From Borrelia turicatae 91E135 (GTDB lineage Bacteria; Spirochaetota; Spirochaetia; Borreliales; Borreliaceae), in contig NC_008710.1 of NCBI RefSeq assembly GCF_000012085.2, positions 496,001 to 560,000 on the forward strand: a stretch of 64,000 nucleotides of DNA. Reading direction: 5' to 3'. The first letter of the stretch is position 1, and each line of letters opens with the position of its first letter. Under the pieces are notes generated by a model, which was given only the letters and a program-made list of their open reading frames with translations, did not search any database and was not told the DNA's origin. Below are positions 46,757 through 55,877 of the stretch, in pieces. The translations under genes and the position numbers were made by a program.

Positions 46757-47354
46757 TATCAGATTCTAATAGTCCAAGCAATATTTTCTTTAACTTTTTG
46801 TCATAAAACTTATCTTTGGCCCATTTTCCCGTAAGATCGTATATTGTTGGAGCAGATCCTCTTTGCACTAGATAAAATCTAGGATCAACCATATTGGATT
46901 TTATGTTTTGTCTTGAGGCATAAGCTTTTAAATGTTGAATATGAGCTCTTATTCCTTCTTTAATATTAGAAAAAGAACTTCCCTTTGTAAAGTTGTCAGT
47001 AGCTCCTATACCTGAGAAGTTGTGTTGCTCTTTAGAGACGATACCATTGAATTTTAAAATTCCCGTTTCAAGTAGCATTTGAGCATAGGCAATATCATAA
47101 TTTATTCCTTCAATTATGGCCTCATCTATATAAGTTTGTGCAATTGTTTTAACATATTCTGCTTCAAGGTAAGGATTCATTTTCAATGTGTATTTTACAA
47201 GATCTTCTACTTGACTTATTCCTTTACTTAGTAAAAAGGGAATGTATTTTTCTTTTTGTATTTCAGTGTTTATTTCAATTATTTCTTCAATGCAGTAACT
47301 CTTTACTGTTAGTAATGTCAAACATATTGTTAACAGTATAAATTTTTTTTGCAT
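46743..47354 (-). CDS. Exported glucosaminidase-domain protein
   Basis: 203 residues. Residues 1-20 are a signal peptide. The body matches the N-acetylglucosaminidase (FlgJ/LytG-type) domain: a helix ending LLETG with catalytic-type Glu96, then HNFSGIGA, the IREGIRAHIQHLKAYA-like segment (read here as IKEGIRAHIQHLKAY) and a terminal DLTGKWAKDKFYDKKL. It likely trims peptidoglycan in the periplasm. It is followed by the overlapping TIGR02757 gene and lies 2 bp after the gene upstream. Confidence 0.85.
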   Translation of the reverse strand: MQKKFILLTICLTLLTVKSYCIEEIIEINTEIQKEKYIPFLLSKGISQVEDLVKYTLKMNPYLEAEYVKTIAQTYIDEAIIEGINYDIAYAQMLLETGILKFNGIVSKEQHNFSGIGATDNFTKGSSFSNIKEGIRAHIQHLKAYASRQNIKSNMVDPRFYLVQRGSAPTIYDLTGKWAKDKFYDKKLKKILLGLLESDNAKK

Positions 47355-47356
47355 TT

Positions 47357-48643
47357 TTAAGATCCTCTGTCCTCAATAAATTGATTGATTTCGTTGGTTA
47401 TAAAATCAAATCTTGGTAGCATTAATTTTTTGTCTTTAAAGAAATTGAAACTTTCTAAATAACTTCTACTAAAGATGAAATCAGAAATTTCACCAATATG
47501 ATTCATGTTGATTACTTTTATAGAGGATGGATCTATGTCTGTTTTTTGCCATTCATTTTCATCTTGCTTTATTAGTAGTTGCAATGCTTTTATTTTTGAG
47601 CTTTGAGGTTTGCCACCGATGTTTATGTATTTTTTTATTTGTTTGTTTTTACTAATGATTTCATTTGCAATATTTGCTTGATTTCCCATTGTAATTAGAG
47701 TTAATTGATTTAGATCTGTTCTTAGATTTAGAAATTTTAATTTTTGAGTTGATTTAATAAGTTCAAGAATATTTTGAATCTCTGTAACTTCAGATATTTT
47801 GTCTTTTCTGTCGCTGAAAATTTTAATAGGCTCTATTAGATACTTAATAGTTGTGTTAGAAATGTGAGCTAACAATCCTGCATTTTTATTTTTAATAAAA
47901 TTATGAGTATTTATATGTCTGTATTGTGGAGCATATAGATATACAATGTTTCCTTTTTTAACTAATCTGTTTACAAATGATTTAAACATTGAATCATGAG
48001 AATAAAAGGGAAGTATAACTAAGATACTATCATATAGTTTTTGATTGTCACTAATTGGGGCATCTTTATATACATTTTCATATTTTGGCAGATAGTTCAT
48101 TTCATTTATGAAAAATGGATTAAAATCGTAATAAAAAAAAGGATTTTGGCTTTTAAAGCCTAGGGTAAGACTGATTGGATACCAAACTGATAGATTTAAA
48201 TTATTCTTGTGATCTTTAACTTTTGTAAATCCTATTTTGTAGGTGGAATTGACATCTTTTTGGTAGTCTGTAAAGAATCCAAGGTATGAAAATATTGTTG
48301 CAATTAGTACTACCATTATTGATGGTAGTACTATCATTATTTTAAATGGAATAGTAAAAATAATTCTTCTAAGTTTATTATCTTTCTTTTTTGTTTGTCT
48401 TCTAAGAATTATTGTTTTTATGGTTTTCATGGTAGTTGTTATTAAGAAAAATAAAAATATGGATCCTGTATAGAACATTAATGGTCTAACCTCTATGAGA
48501 TATAGAGTAATTATAAAAAATATTCCTGGGAAAATTATGAAATAATCTTCGTAAGAAAATTCTCTTTTAAAATTGAAGAAATTTATTATTAAAAATATAC
48601 TAAAGCTTATTAAAAATATTGTTTCATAAGATTGTTCATGCAT
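47357..48643 (-). CDS. Membrane protein with degenerate alpha/beta-hydrolase-like domain
   Basis: 428 residues. The N-terminal ~145 residues hold about four or five transmembrane helices. The C-terminal part resembles PAF-acetylhydrolase/dienelactone-hydrolase-like folds: L-N-L-S-V-W-Y-P near 155, I-L-V-I-L-P-F-Y-S-H-D near 210 and, where a GxSxG nucleophile elbow is expected, M-G-N-Q-A-N (320-324), so Ser is replaced by Gln. It would be catalytically dead or a divergent fold. The family call is tentative. It is first in a three-gene minus-strand set. Confidence 0.65.
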   Translation of the reverse strand: MHEQSYETIFLISFSIFLIINFFNFKREFSYEDYFIIFPGIFFIITLYLIEVRPLMFYTGSIFLFFLITTTMKTIKTIILRRQTKKKDNKLRRIIFTIPFKIMIVLPSIMVVLIATIFSYLGFFTDYQKDVNSTYKIGFTKVKDHKNNLNLSVWYPISLTLGFKSQNPFFYYDFNPFFINEMNYLPKYENVYKDAPISDNQKLYDSILVILPFYSHDSMFKSFVNRLVKKGNIVYLYAPQYRHINTHNFIKNKNAGLLAHISNTTIKYLIEPIKIFSDRKDKISEVTEIQNILELIKSTQKLKFLNLRTDLNQLTLITMGNQANIANEIISKNKQIKKYINIGGKPQSSKIKALQLLIKQDENEWQKTDIDPSSIKVINMNHIGEISDFIFSRSYLESFNFFKDKKLMLPRFDFITNEINQFIEDRGS

Positions 48644-48700
48644 AAAAAATAATTTTTCCTTAAATAATTATAAGCATAAAAACTCTATTTACAAAATAAT

Positions 48701-48754
48701 TTATTGAGTTATAAAGTAGATTATAATGATATAATATAATTTATAACTCAATAA
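48701..48754. repeat. Perfect 15-bp inverted repeat
   Basis: TTATTGAGTTATAAA (48701-48715) and TTTATAACTCAATAA (48740-48754) are exact reverse complements separated by 24 bp made almost only of A and T. A further TGAGTT half-site follows at ~48760. It lies 58 bp upstream of the minus-strand membrane protein gene, so it could be an operator or a leader hairpin. Confidence 0.6.
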
Positions 48755-48997
48755 GTTAGTGAGTTGGTATTTATTTTGTTTAACTTTAAGTATTGATTAT
48801 AACTTTTTAAATTTTTATTTGAAAATATAAAATTGGAGTTATAATTAATTATACTTGACATAGTTTATAATTTCTTTTTCTGAATGGTTTGTGATACAAT
48901 ACCTTAGAATTTTAACTGTAAATGGTTTCAATTTTGTCTTTTTTGTTTATTATTTCTTGTTTGATATATTATTTTCTTTTATTGTTTGGTTTTAGTG

Positions 48998-49006
48998 TGG
49001 TATAAT
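48998..49006 (+). promoter_or_regulatory. Extended -10 promoter of the MBL hydrolase gene
   Basis: TGGTATAAT is a perfect extended -10 element (TGnTATAAT), 28 bp before the ATG. No good -35 is at the right distance, which is common for extended -10 promoters. Confidence 0.55.
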
Positions 49007-49034
49007 TGGATTCTTTAAGAGGCAATAGTGGTAC

Positions 49035-49793
49035 ATGTTGGGAATCTTTTTAGGAACCGGTTCTTCAAGTGGTGTTCCTATGTTGAGTTGCGATTGTAGG
49101 GTATGCAGTTTAAACTTTGGTAAAAACAAGAGGCTTAGGAGTTCATTTTTAATCAATTTATATGGAATGAACTTGTTAATTGATACAGGTCCTGATATCA
49201 GAGAACAGCTTTTAAGAGAAAATATCGTTAAGTTAGATTTGGTATTGTATACTCATGAGCATTATGATCATATTATGGGTCTTGATGATATTAAATTTTA
49301 TACAAGAGGTGCTCCTTTGTCTATTTATGCGCGAGAGAGTACAATGCAACATATTAGAAATGCTTTTCCGCATAATTTTTCATCAAAAGTGTCTATAAGT
49401 GGGAAAGCAAATATTATTCCTAATTTGGCGGTGGATTTACAGCAAATTTTTTTTAGAGGAATAAAGATAATGCCCATTCCTTTATTACATGGGGATATAA
49501 TTAGTTTAGGATATAGAATAAACAATCTAGCATATCTTACTGATGTTAAATTTATTCCTGAAATTTCTTACAATTATTTAAAGGGATTGGATGTACTAGT
49601 AATAGATGCTTTAAGGCTTAAACCTCATCCTGGACATTTGAATTTTGATGATGCTATTGTTGAGGTTAAAAAAATAGATCCTAAGATTGCTTATTTTACA
49701 CATATTTCACATGATGTAATGCATGAAGAATTTGATTATCTAAAGAGAGATAATATTTATTTGGCTTATGATGGTCTTCAGATACATATGTGA
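49035..49793 (+). CDS. MBL-fold metallo-hydrolase (PhnP-like)
   Basis: 252 residues. It has GTGSSSGVPMLSCDCRVC at 7-24, LIDTGPD (48-54), the metal-binding THEHYDH (73-79), and later H-G-D and FTHISHD histidine motifs. The early SCDCRVC cysteines are typical of PhnP/YycJ-related enzymes, which are phosphodiesterases. A physiological substrate cannot be assigned and there is no phosphonate operon nearby. It is followed by exonuclease III after 19 bp. Confidence 0.9.
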   Translation: MLGIFLGTGSSSGVPMLSCDCRVCSLNFGKNKRLRSSFLINLYGMNLLIDTGPDIREQLLRENIVKLDLVLYTHEHYDHIMGLDDIKFYTRGAPLSIYARESTMQHIRNAFPHNFSSKVSISGKANIIPNLAVDLQQIFFRGIKIMPIPLLHGDIISLGYRINNLAYLTDVKFIPEISYNYLKGLDVLVIDALRLKPHPGHLNFDDAIVEVKKIDPKIAYFTHISHDVMHEEFDYLKRDNIYLAYDGLQIHM

Positions 49794-49812
49794 TTTGAAT
49801 TGGTAAATAATT

Positions 49813-50571
49813 ATGAATTTGATTTCTTGGAATGTCAATGGAATAAGAGCTATTTTTGGTAAAGGTTTTCTTGAGTTTATTGAGAAATATAATCCGGATG
49901 TTTTGTGTCTTCAGGAAACTAAGGCTTTCAAAGAACAGTTACCAAAGGAGCTTATTAATATTGAAGGGTATTATTCATATTTTTCAAAATCCATAATAAA
50001 GGGTTATAGCGGGGTTGGTCTTTATTCAAAGGTTAAGCCTATTAAATTAGAAAATATGAATATGGAAATATTTGATAGGGAAGGAAGATGTCTTATTGCT
50101 CATTATCGTGATTTTATTCTTATTAATGCATATTTTCCTAATTCTCAATCTTTAAGAAAAAGACTTCCTTATAAGCTTGAATTTTTAATGAGTCTTGAGT
50201 CTATTGCAAATATGTTTGTAACTTCTGGAAAAAATATTGTCATTTGTGGTGATTTTAATATTGCGCATACGGAGATTGATTTGGCTAATCCTAAGACCAG
50301 CAGAGAATCTGCTGGTTTTTACATTGAGGAGACTACTTGGATGGATAACTTTTTAAATGGAGGTTATGTGGATACATTTAGAATGTTTAACATGGATCCG
50401 GGGAACTATACCTGGTGGGATTATAAAACAAGGGCAAGAGAGCGTAATATAGGCTGGAGAATTGATTATTTTATTGTAAATGAATTTTTTAAATCAAAGG
50501 TAAAAGATGCTTTAATTTTAAGAGAGGTCATGGGTAGTGATCATTGTCCTGTTTTTTTGGAGTTAAAGTAG
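49813..50571 (+). CDS. xth: Exodeoxyribonuclease III / AP endonuclease
   Basis: 252 residues, typical of the ExoIII family. MNLISWNVNGIRA, CLQETKA with the metal-binding Glu, GDFNIAHTEIDLANP and the terminal GSDHCPVFLEL catalytic Asp-His are all present. It cuts DNA at abasic sites for base excision repair. No unusual insertions. Confidence 0.96.
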   Translation: MNLISWNVNGIRAIFGKGFLEFIEKYNPDVLCLQETKAFKEQLPKELINIEGYYSYFSKSIIKGYSGVGLYSKVKPIKLENMNMEIFDREGRCLIAHYRDFILINAYFPNSQSLRKRLPYKLEFLMSLESIANMFVTSGKNIVICGDFNIAHTEIDLANPKTSRESAGFYIEETTWMDNFLNGGYVDTFRMFNMDPGNYTWWDYKTRARERNIGWRIDYFIVNEFFKSKVKDALILREVMGSDHCPVFLELK

Positions 50572-50597
50572 TAAAGTGATATGTATGAGAGATATAT

Positions 50598-51344
50598 ATG
50601 GGTAGGTATTTTATAACTATTCTGATTTTTTTTGTTCATGGTTTTAGTTTTGGGATTAATTTAGAGAGTATTGATTTTTATCGCAGTCTTGAGAAGAAAG
50701 ATCTATTATTTGTGATCCACTTATTGGATCGAGAGAGATATTTAACTCAAAAGAATGAGCTTTTTACATATATTGATTTAGCTAAGCAGGTTTTGTCTGA
50801 AATGGGTTTTGAGGTTTTAAGTGGTGGTAATGAGTTGGATGGTATTCAACATATTAATACTCTACAACCTCCAGAAAATTATAATAGTTCGAAGTTTGTC
50901 TTAAAGGCCTCGAAAGCTTTAGACATTTTTGTTTACTTTGATGATAATGATGGGTTTTTGAAAACTTTAGATGGGCGCAATGTAGGTATTCAAGATGGTA
51001 AGTTTATGATTTTAGAGCCAGTATCCTTTAAAAGTTATGATAGCTTATCAAATGAGCATACTACTATCGAAATTTATGAGATGAGTATTGTAAATCCTGA
51101 TTTCAGTAAATTTGTTTTAGATAAATTGAAACCTTTTGTTTATGTTGGGGAATTGAATAAGAGAGTTTACCTTGATGATATTTCAAAGTTATCTAAAGGA
51201 GAACTTTTATTTTTATTTTATGAATTGTTTCCTCTTGCTAGGTTAAAGGGTGTCAATGATTGGTATGATTTTGGATTTTCATCTATTCTTAAAGAAATTA
51301 AAAAAATTTATAACGTAAAAATCAACTCAAGGAAAATAAAATGA
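50598..51344 (+). CDS. Exported protein of unknown function
   Basis: 248 residues with a signal peptide (hydrophobic residues 4-17, probable cleavage after F-S-F-G). No recognised domain; the middle reads as mixed alpha/beta with several Asp-rich turns (FDDNDGF). GAGAGATATAT precedes the ATG. Its stop overlaps the ATG of the M16 protease gene (ATGA), so it may be a partner or maturation factor of that protease; this is inference from coupling only. Confidence 0.7.
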   Translation: MGRYFITILIFFVHGFSFGINLESIDFYRSLEKKDLLFVIHLLDRERYLTQKNELFTYIDLAKQVLSEMGFEVLSGGNELDGIQHINTLQPPENYNSSKFVLKASKALDIFVYFDDNDGFLKTLDGRNVGIQDGKFMILEPVSFKSYDSLSNEHTTIEIYEMSIVNPDFSKFVLDKLKPFVYVGELNKRVYLDDISKLSKGELLFLFYELFPLARLKGVNDWYDFGFSSILKEIKKIYNVKINSRKIK

Positions 51345-54163
51345 AATATGAACATATTGACAATATTAGCATATTAAAATTTATCTTTTTAATTTTGGTC
51401 TTTCTTTTTTTATCTTGTTCATCTTCTAAGTTAAAGGTCGATAAAAACTTAGTAAGTGGACAACTTAAAAATGGACTTAAATATTATATTTATGGCAATC
51501 AACTTCCAAGTAAGGCTGTTCATATGGGGATTTTGTTTAATGTTGGCTCTTTAAACGAAGAGGAAAATGAGAGAGGTTTGGCGCATTATCTTGAACATAT
51601 GGCTTTTAAGGGTACAACGGATTATCCTGGTAGTGAGGGTATGTTGGAAGTTCTTAAAAAATTTGGGATGAAATTTGGAGCTGATATTAATGCTTATACT
51701 AGTTTTGATAAAACTTATTATCATCTTGATTTGCCAGATGGTGGTAATGAATCAGAGATTGATGAGGCTTTGAATGTGTTAAGGAACTGGGCTTTCCAAG
51801 TTAAATTTGATGAAGTAGAAATAGATAAAGAGCGTAATGTTATTCTTGAAGAGAAAAAGCGTAGAGAGAATTATGCTGGTAGGGTAGCTGAAAAAATATT
51901 TGGGGTTATTTTTAATAATAGTAAATATGCAGTCAGATTTCCTATTGGACTTGAAGAGAGAATTTTATCTTTTAAATCAGAAGACTTTAAGAAATTTTAT
52001 AAGAAATGGTATAGACCAGATCTTACTAGCATCATTATTGTGGGAGATATTGCCCCTGAGAAAATTGAAAAGAAAGTAAGAGAACGATTTGCATCGTTAG
52101 AAAAACCAGTAAGTGAGCCTGAAAGGGTTAAAATAAGTTTGGATACTATTATTGATAAAACTTTTGTAAGTATAGAAGATATTGAGACCCCATTTCCTAG
52201 TATGAATTTTGTTGTTAAAAAGAAGATTGAGAATAATTTTAATACTATTGATGATGTTAAAAGATTAGTTGAAAAAACCTTATTAGACGAGCTTTTTGTA
52301 AATAGATTTTATGAGTTAAAGATTGCTGGAACAAATTATTTTATGTCCTTTGATAAATTTGATTCACAATTTAAATCAGATAATAATTATATTTTAATTA
52401 ATGAAATTTCTTTTAAAATTAATCCAGAGCATTTTAAAGAAGCTATTGAAGGATTTTTTTATGAGATTGAGAGGATTAAGAGGTTTGGTTTTACGAAGGG
52501 GGAAATCGATAAGATCAAATCTAAGCTTATAAGTTCTGCTAAACTAAACAAGGATAATATCAATAAGCGATATTCATCTAGTATTGCGCATACTTTAGTA
52601 GATGTGGCGTCTCAAGGTTATTTGATGTTTGATATGGATGAGTATTTTGATATTTTTATTGATCATCTAAGTAAAATTAGTTTAAAAACAATATCAGATT
52701 TTGCCAGGAATGAAGCATCTATAGATGATATGGCTATTATTTATTCTTATTCTAATAAGTCTCATCCCAATTTAACTTTTGAAGAGATGAAAGAATTGCG
52801 TAATTTTGCTTTAGAGAGAGAAATTAAACCTTATGATGATGTATCGATTCAAGGGGAATTCTTTAAAAAGTCTTTGGAACGCAAAGATATTATTGATGAG
52901 CAAGAATTGTTAGATGGAATTTCATCCTTTATTCTGGAAAATGGAGTTGAAGTTTATTTTAAACATAATGAGAATAAGCAAAATGTAGTCAATTTTAGTG
53001 CATCCTCTTGGGGTGGTTTGTTAAGTGAGAATGCTGAGCTTATACCTGTTTTGTCTTTGGCCCCAAGAGTAGTTTCTAGTTCAGGGTATGGAGATTATTC
53101 TCAGCTTCAAATTGAAAAATATTTGTCAGACAAAATTGTAAGTTTGTCACCAACAGTTGGTGATCAAATGACAAGCATTAATGGTAGTGCTGATATTAAA
53201 GATCTTGAAACTCTTTTTAGGCTTATATACTTTACCTTTAATGAGCCAAAGATAGATGATGTTGTTTTACAAAGTATCATTGATGATATACAAGCAAGAA
53301 TTAAGAGTAGAGAAAATAGTTCTAAACATCTTTTTTATAGTGCTGTTGAGCGATTTTATAACAATGATGATTATCGTTTGAGAGATATTAAAGAATCTGA
53401 TTTGAAAAATGTATCTAAAGATGTTCTTTTAGATTTTTATAAAAAAAGGTTTACTTATGCAAACAACTTCAAATTTGTCTTTGTAGGAGATGTTGATTTA
53501 GAGACAATAAAAAATCTTTCAAGTAAGTATTTAGGTAATTTAAATTCAAAAAAATTGAATGAGTTTAGAGATTTGGATTATTCTTATAAAAAAAGCACGG
53601 ATAGAATAGTTATAAAAAAGGGTGAGGATTCAAGTAGTCTAGTGTACATTTTGTATCCTTTTAAGTTCAATTATACACCTGAGAATATTTTAAATTATGA
53701 GGCTTTAGCATCGCTATTAACTGAAAATCTTATTAAAACCGTTAGAAGGGAGATGTCTAGTGTTTATTCAATAGGAGTCTCTTTTGAGTATTTGCTTAGA
53801 AAACATTCTAATTCAGATGGTTTTATGACTGTGTATTTTACGGTTGAACCTAAGGTTTTAGATAGTGTATTGCAGGTTGTTAATGAGTATATCTTAGAAA
53901 AACAAAAATCAGATTTCGTAGACAAAGATTTTGATTATATTAAGAAAAATATTATTAAAAATAATAGTATTCGTTCTGAATCTAATGGGTATTGGCTTTC
54001 AAAGATATTAGGTTCAATTCTTTGGTATGGTGCTTTAAAAGATACTTTCAGTGATAAATTTATTGAAAATAATTTAAGTAAAGACATCATAAATATGTTG
54101 TTTAAGAAAATAGATTTTAAGCAAGGGGCAGAGATTATTTTACTTCCAGAAAAGGATAATTAA
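51341..54163 (+). CDS. M16-family (insulinase/pitrilysin) zinc protease, putative lipoprotein
   Basis: 940 residues with the two-half M16 layout. The N-terminus has a hydrophobic stretch ending F-L-F-L-S-C with Cys26, a fair spirochaetal lipobox, so it is probably membrane-tethered. The inverted zinc motif HYLEH is at 82-86, with a downstream Glu in the EKKRRENYAGR region (~170). The second M16 half (from about 520) lacks the zinc motif as usual. It degrades peptides outside the cytoplasm (inferred). Confidence 0.9.
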   Translation: MKYEHIDNISILKFIFLILVFLFLSCSSSKLKVDKNLVSGQLKNGLKYYIYGNQLPSKAVHMGILFNVGSLNEEENERGLAHYLEHMAFKGTTDYPGSEGMLEVLKKFGMKFGADINAYTSFDKTYYHLDLPDGGNESEIDEALNVLRNWAFQVKFDEVEIDKERNVILEEKKRRENYAGRVAEKIFGVIFNNSKYAVRFPIGLEERILSFKSEDFKKFYKKWYRPDLTSIIIVGDIAPEKIEKKVRERFASLEKPVSEPERVKISLDTIIDKTFVSIEDIETPFPSMNFVVKKKIENNFNTIDDVKRLVEKTLLDELFVNRFYELKIAGTNYFMSFDKFDSQFKSDNNYILINEISFKINPEHFKEAIEGFFYEIERIKRFGFTKGEIDKIKSKLISSAKLNKDNINKRYSSSIAHTLVDVASQGYLMFDMDEYFDIFIDHLSKISLKTISDFARNEASIDDMAIIYSYSNKSHPNLTFEEMKELRNFALEREIKPYDDVSIQGEFFKKSLERKDIIDEQELLDGISSFILENGVEVYFKHNENKQNVVNFSASSWGGLLSENAELIPVLSLAPRVVSSSGYGDYSQLQIEKYLSDKIVSLSPTVGDQMTSINGSADIKDLETLFRLIYFTFNEPKIDDVVLQSIIDDIQARIKSRENSSKHLFYSAVERFYNNDDYRLRDIKESDLKNVSKDVLLDFYKKRFTYANNFKFVFVGDVDLETIKNLSSKYLGNLNSKKLNEFRDLDYSYKKSTDRIVIKKGEDSSSLVYILYPFKFNYTPENILNYEALASLLTENLIKTVRREMSSVYSIGVSFEYLLRKHSNSDGFMTVYFTVEPKVLDSVLQVVNEYILEKQKSDFVDKDFDYIKKNIIKNNSIRSESNGYWLSKILGSILWYGALKDTFSDKFIENNLSKDIINMLFKKIDFKQGAEIILLPEKDN

Positions 54164-54185
54164 TTTGAAGTTTTGTTAGCATATA

Positions 54186-55619
54186 TCATATTTTGCCTTC
54201 AAAAAGGATTAATAGTTCCCCGGCTATTAGTCCTTTTGATTTCCATAATAATTCTTCTAATGTTATAGCCCATTTTTCATATCTCTTTAGTCCAAATTTG
54301 GAAAAATATTTGCTGTTAGTCAAATATTTTGCAATATCTTTTTTTGAAATTTGCGTGGTATAGGTGAAGAATTCGTTTATTATTAAATATTGAGATTTAA
54401 CATCATAACCTTTATTGTCTAAAAATTTGATCCAGGCTTTTTTGTCTTTAGATGAGACATTTTTATTCCAGAAATTAAAGATTGCTTTATTGAAATTATT
54501 GTCTGTAAAGAAATACATGTGTAAGATTTCATGCATAAATATTGTCATTTGGGCTGTTTTTGACATAGTTTCATCTTCTGCATAAGTTGCAAATGCAATA
54601 TTTCTTGATTTGTCTTTTATTTTAATTGTATTGTTTTCAATATGTGCTAATTTATTAATTATAATTAAGTTTTTTAAAATTATTTCTTCTTTATTTAGTT
54701 TGATATTTGATTTTTGTGCTACATTGAAGAATGTAATTATATCTTTAAGTCTGTAATTATGACCTTTCCATCCTACTTTATTTTTTAGCTCGTTGTTTGA
54801 TAATAACATTCCTCTAAATCCTTTTTTTTCGATAAAAAATGCAATTCTTTTTAACATTAAAGACTGATCGTTTAAGTTTTTGAATTTGAGTACATATATG
54901 TCAGGTTCTGCTATTAGCTTAAATAGCTCAAATGAATCTCTTCTATAGTTTTCTTTTTTATAATTAAAAATGAATTTTAAATCAGAATTTATTGGTTTAT
55001 TTATATCGTAGTAAGCATTCATGTCAATATATCCAATTTCGCTTATTTGAATCATATTGTTATTTTTAGTAGATTTTATTTCATCATTCTTATTGTTTAG
55101 TGATGTGTACTTGACAAAATTAGATAATACTATTTTTTGAGATTCTTTTTCTGAACATAAGTTTGTGATCATGGGACTTAATATTATTTCTTTTGCTTTA
55201 AAGCCTATGATGGGAAACATATTGTTGTTAAGATTAAATTTAATAAAATATTCATTTTGATTGATTAATATTTTAAATTTCTGAGGATTTGATCTTGCTG
55301 TTTTATTCTTTGAATTTTTTATTATAATGTTATTTAGATTGATAGATTTGATATTATTCATCTTGATTTCTATTGTTAATATTTTATCTTGATTAATGAT
55401 TTTTGGAATATTATATGAGTAATTTTTGTCTTGAGTGTTGATTTCTATGCTTGCATTTTCATTGATCTGAAGATTTAGTACAATGTGATTTATTTTATCT
55501 TCATCATAGTATATTTTTTTTTGATTGTTATGGCTGATCGAGAATTTTATTTCTTTTTTGTTTGCGTATATTATATAAAAACTTGTTAATAAAATTAATA
55601 CCGCTAGGATATTTTTCAT
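54186..55619 (-). CDS. Exported putative gluzincin metallopeptidase
   Basis: 477 residues from ATG 55619; a TTG four codons upstream is in frame. Residues 1-18 are a signal peptide. The N-terminal 330 residues are Lys/Asn/Ile-rich, beta-like, with no family recognised. Near the C-terminus H363-E-I-L-H367 gives the zinc motif, and N-E-F-F-T-Y with Glu416, 49 residues on, could be the third ligand of a gluzincin. The start codon lies inside one arm of a long inverted repeat (55610-55672), and no ribosome-binding site is visible. Protease activity is inferred. Confidence 0.72.
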   Translation of the reverse strand: MKNILAVLILLTSFYIIYANKKEIKFSISHNNQKKIYYDEDKINHIVLNLQINENASIEINTQDKNYSYNIPKIINQDKILTIEIKMNNIKSINLNNIIIKNSKNKTARSNPQKFKILINQNEYFIKFNLNNNMFPIIGFKAKEIILSPMITNLCSEKESQKIVLSNFVKYTSLNNKNDEIKSTKNNNMIQISEIGYIDMNAYYDINKPINSDLKFIFNYKKENYRRDSFELFKLIAEPDIYVLKFKNLNDQSLMLKRIAFFIEKKGFRGMLLSNNELKNKVGWKGHNYRLKDIITFFNVAQKSNIKLNKEEIILKNLIIINKLAHIENNTIKIKDKSRNIAFATYAEDETMSKTAQMTIFMHEILHMYFFTDNNFNKAIFNFWNKNVSSKDKKAWIKFLDNKGYDVKSQYLIINEFFTYTTQISKKDIAKYLTNSKYFSKFGLKRYEKWAITLEELLWKSKGLIAGELLILFEGKI

Positions 55620-55672
55620 TATTATGTACAATTACTATAAATTGCTACAATTGTATATAATAATGAAAAATA
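55610..55672. repeat. 24-bp-arm inverted repeat covering the metallopeptidase start
   Basis: Arms 55610-55633 and 55649-55672 match at 23 of 24 positions around a 15-nt loop. The single mismatch (55626/55656) is G-U if read from the plus strand. On the minus-strand RNA the 3' arm contains the ATG of the metallopeptidase, and the 5' arm begins within the tRNA-Glu terminator. A stem this long would hide the translation start. Confidence 0.85.
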
Positions 55673-55698
55673 GAGAACCCCATGAGATTCTCTATTTA
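55668..55698 (-). terminator. Rho-independent terminator after tRNA-Glu
   Basis: On the minus strand AAATAGAGAA (55697-55688), a 10-nt loop and TTCTCTATTT (55677-55668) form a 10-bp stem that runs straight into TTC. It starts one base after the tRNA-Glu 3' end. Its last five bases also belong to the 24-bp inverted repeat. Confidence 0.75.
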
Positions 55699-55771
55699 CA
55701 TCCTCTAGGGGAATTGAACCCCTGTTGCCAGGATGAAAACCTGGAGTCCTAGGCCACTAGACGAAGAGGAC
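55699..55771 (-). tRNA. tRNA-Glu (anticodon TTC)
   Basis: 73 nt, full cloverleaf. Acceptor GTCCTCT pairs with AGAGGAT (one G-U), discriminator G. The anticodon stem is CCAGG/CCTGG with loop TTTTCAT, giving TTC. The T-arm is AGGGG-TTCAATT-CCCCT. CCA is not encoded. It is the last of the tRNA genes, seven bases after tRNA-Lys(TTT). Confidence 0.95.
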
Positions 55772-55778
55772 AAAAAAT

Positions 55779-55851
55779 TGAGCTCAGTAGGGCTTGAACC
55801 TACGACCCTCGCCTTAAAAGGGCGATGCTCTACCAGCTGAGCTATGAGCCC
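55779..55851 (-). tRNA. tRNA-Lys (anticodon TTT)
   Basis: 73 nt. Acceptor GGGCTCA pairs with TGAGCTC (one G-U), discriminator A. The anticodon stem is TCGCC/GGCGA with loop CTTTTAA, giving TTT. The T-arm is GTAGG-TTCAAGC-CCTAC. It has a consensus promoter 27 bp upstream. Confidence 0.95.
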
Positions 55852-55877
55852 TTAAATAGTTAAATTTGCCAAAACTA

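Larger units (their letters stand above)
48644..49034. other. Divergent intergenic region with a 15-bp inverted repeat
   Basis: 391 bp between divergent genes, extremely AT-rich. It holds a perfect inverted repeat (48701-48754), an isolated TTGACA (48855) without a well-placed -10, and an extended -10 (48998-49006) serving the plus-strand gene. No reading frame worth calling was seen. Confidence 0.55.

Noticed and set aside
48855-48871. TTGACA followed closely by TATAAT
   Set aside because: Only 5 bp separate the two hexamers, so they cannot form one sigma70 promoter; no suitable partner was found for either.
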